From: an uncultured Photobacterium sp.
Lineage (GTDB): Bacteria > Pseudomonadota > Gammaproteobacteria > Enterobacterales > Vibrionaceae
Reading direction: 5' to 3'
DNA length: 64,000 nt
Assembly (NCBI RefSeq): GCF_947502415.1
Contig: NZ_CANMZV010000001.1
Location: 248,001-312,000 of the forward strand
Below, piece after piece: positions 62,585 to 64,000 of this stretch (position 1 is the stretch's first letter; the number at the start of each line of letters is the position of its first letter). The position numbers were made by a program, and so were the translations under genes. Below the pieces are notes generated by a model. That model searched no databases. It was not told the origin of the DNA and saw only the letters and a list, made by a program, of their open reading frames with translations.

Positions 62585-62915
62585 CGCAAGCTCCTTCTGT
62601 TGCTGCCTCAAAGTGAGGCGGACAGCAAATGAAATCGATGGCTATACCATAAAAAAAGACTGCTTCGAATATGTTTAAAACGGCTTATCTAGCGATAAGT
62701 CTAGGTATAACCAGATAATATTAAGTGTAACTATTTTGTTGAAACTTGCTTCTGCAAATGACAATAGGGTTAGTAAAGAATTCGATACAGGGCTAAATGA
62801 CGAATGGATTAGCGCGTCTTATTGTTAAGATTCATTAAGTATAAGAGCGCTCTTGTCAAAGTTTTCGCTCATAATTTGACTACTATTGCTGTCCTGAACC
62901 TTCTTATGGTGTGCT
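62585..62915. other. Divergent region between bkd and the lipoprotein gene
   Basis: 331 bp. I looked for the LiuR motif ACGTnnACGT and did not find it, so bkd may be under a different regulator. No other site recognised. Confidence 0.4.
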
Positions 62916-63374
62916 ATGAAGTTGTACAGTGGAATTTTATTTATGTTTTTTGTTGCGGCGTGTACGTCGCAGGAAACAGTGAGTGATATTGCAGGCCAAA
63001 AGACAACGTTTATTGATGGGGAGTGTTACGATCGCTCAACCTATTCGCTTAGCGATACATTTGACGAATTTATCGATGAAAGGCAGCAAGAATTGCGGAT
63101 CTTGCGGCCCGAGTTAACGGCGGAGAACTACGAACAGCTTGATTATGCGCTGAGGCATTTTTCAACATACTGGAATCAGCTCCGTAAAGAGCGGGATCAA
63201 GCTTGTGAGCAACATGCAACGTGTGAATTTGTTCGCATAAAAAACTATGATAAGAAATCCTATAACGCTGAACTTTGTGACAGTACAGATTTCCAATATA
63301 ACGTGAGTCGCGCGAAGATGATTAATTTCTTTAATGATATCGAGCGATTGCAGTTGCAAAAATCGGCTCCGTAA
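62916..63374 (+). CDS. Small lipoprotein
   Basis: 152 residues. Signal peptide with lipobox VAAC (Cys16), followed by a helical, charged domain rich in Glu/Arg/Gln with four further cysteines (EC, QAC, TCEF, ELCDS) that may form two disulfides. Outer-membrane lipoprotein by sorting residues TS after the cysteine. Weak ribosome site. Family not recognised. Confidence 0.7.
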   Translation: MKLYSGILFMFFVAACTSQETVSDIAGQKTTFIDGECYDRSTYSLSDTFDEFIDERQQELRILRPELTAENYEQLDYALRHFSTYWNQLRKERDQACEQHATCEFVRIKNYDKKSYNAELCDSTDFQYNVSRAKMINFFNDIERLQLQKSAP

Positions 63375-63430
63375 CGAATTACGTTTCTCCCTTCAATGAG
63401 ATACCCATCAGACGTTATTTCTTAACGTGA

Positions 63431-63649
63431 TTGCTAATTTCCCCGGGTGCTTTGCAAGAGTGCGCTTCGCAGGAGTGGTTGATTGATGGATATACTCATC
63501 ATCTTGCAAAAATAGGCCGACAGTATGATCTCGAGGTAAATATCCTTGTTAAGGATGAGGTTTGCTGGGCCACCAAGCGACTGGATGATAATAGTATTAG
63601 ATTAACTAATGCTTTTATCAAAGAATTGTTGGGAAAAATTAAGTGGTGA
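63431..63649 (+). CDS. Doubtful short ORF, possible remnant
   Basis: 72 codons beginning at a TTG with no ribosome site. The segment EWLIDGYTHHLAKIGRQYDL ... NSIRLTNAFIKELLGKI looks like genuine protein sequence (patterned hydrophobics, no low complexity), but the N-terminal part does not. It may be the tail of a decayed gene or a small protein with a start I cannot place. Confidence 0.3.
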   Translation: MLISPGALQECASQEWLIDGYTHHLAKIGRQYDLEVNILVKDEVCWATKRLDDNSIRLTNAFIKELLGKIKW

Positions 63650-64000
63650 TTTTTTTCTAACTCAAGCAAAATATACAGGCTAAGCAGGAACACGATAATG
63701 CAGGGAAATGAGCAGTTCAATTTTTATTGCTGTAATTGAGATGTTAATAAAAAATTGTTTTGCATCACCGTCTTATGACTAGAGGAAGGTGCGTTGTAGC
63801 ACTGTGTTGACAAGTTATGATCATTCTTTTATCACAATTTTATAACTGGCAAGTGCAATGATAACGCAGATGGGCTATCTTGTTTCTAGTCTAAAAATTG
63901 CTTCTACTAAGAGGCATTTTTTAGACTACAGCTGAACCCTTAATTTGATATCACTCCCAAAGTGGATGTCATACGTTTTAAATCAAAGCTTTATAAGGTT
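63650..64000. other. Right-end non-coding region
   Basis: No gene begins within the last 350 bp that I can support. It contains one long hairpin (63887-63928) and AT-rich sequence that is likely the promoter region of a gene beyond the edge. Confidence 0.4.
63887..63928. other. Long AT-rich hairpin
   Basis: TAGTCTAAAAATTGCTTC pairs with GAGGCATTTTTTAGACTA: 16 of 18 positions are Watson-Crick, one of the two others a G-U pair, with a 6-nt loop TACTAA. It could be a bidirectional terminator or part of an RNA. Confidence 0.5.

Overview
The window looks like a chromosomal segment of a marine gammaproteobacterium of the Vibrionaceae (Vibrio/Photobacterium/Grimontia type). The reasons are the gene order gcvP-gcvH-glyA-regulator-gcvT, a marine 'proteobacterial dedicated sortase' regulatory set, a VC0807-type membrane protein, cheV, a ToxR-like regulator and a Shewanella/Vibrio-type branched-chain amino acid catabolic island. 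This assignment is inferred from gene content and order, not from a database search. I saw no rRNA, tRNA, CRISPR array, prophage or insertion sequence.

Layout. 0-1.6 kb: 3' part of a large FG-GAP/VCBS-repeat protein cut by the left edge. 2-9.4 kb: glycine cleavage/one-carbon cluster (gcvP, gcvH, glyA leftward; XRE-cupin regulator and gcvT rightward), with candidate operators in both intergenic regions. 9.5-10.8 kb: small hypothetical genes, including an unlisted 28-residue membrane peptide. 10.9-15.1 kb: pdsS/pdsR/pdsO of the marine dedicated sortase system, with two very short ORFs beside pdsO and no sortase or LPXTG target in view. 15.1-21.7 kb: cheV, a 1384-residue all-in-one formate dehydrogenase and a small membrane protein. 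21.8-25.5 kb: a 1217-residue lipoprotein with thrombospondin type-3 (calcium-binding) repeats. 26-32.4 kb: nagA, an orphan DmsC-like membrane protein, an isochorismatase-family hydrolase, a CDGSH-glutamate synthase fusion, a VC0807-family protein, ppiC and a small membrane protein. 32.5-37.3 kb: a ToxR-like membrane regulator, a divergent autotransporter-type barrel, another probable outer-membrane barrel and a small hypothetical gene.

37.4-52.9 kb is the metabolic heart of the window. liuR-liuABCDE (leucine/isovalerate) runs left. A seven-gene valine/isoleucine operon runs right: thiolase, mmsA, acyl-CoA dehydrogenase, enoyl-CoA hydratase, 3-hydroxyisobutyryl-CoA hydrolase, mmsB and an SDR dehydrogenase. 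The two sets diverge from one 338-bp region holding two strong LiuR-type palindromes. The upstream branched-chain 2-oxoacid dehydrogenase (bkdA1-A2-B, E3 absent) lies at 59.4-62.6 kb, so together these genes convert the 2-oxoacids of Leu, Val and Ile to acetyl-CoA, acetoacetate and propionyl-CoA.

53-59.3 kb: an unlisted 35-residue membrane peptide, a NUDIX hydrolase, a GGDEF protein whose signature is SSEEF, a lipoprotein alpha/beta hydrolase, galE, a YjdF-family membrane protein and a TTG-initiated DEAD-box helicase. The right end has a small lipoprotein, a doubtful ORF and a long hairpin.

The most interesting signals are the partial dedicated-sortase locus, the XRE-cupin operator motifs around the gcv genes, the two unlisted small membrane ORFs, the double-CDGSH/glutamate synthase fusion, the single-chain formate dehydrogenase and the SSEEF diguanylate-cyclase-like protein. 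No clearly new defence or mobile system was found.
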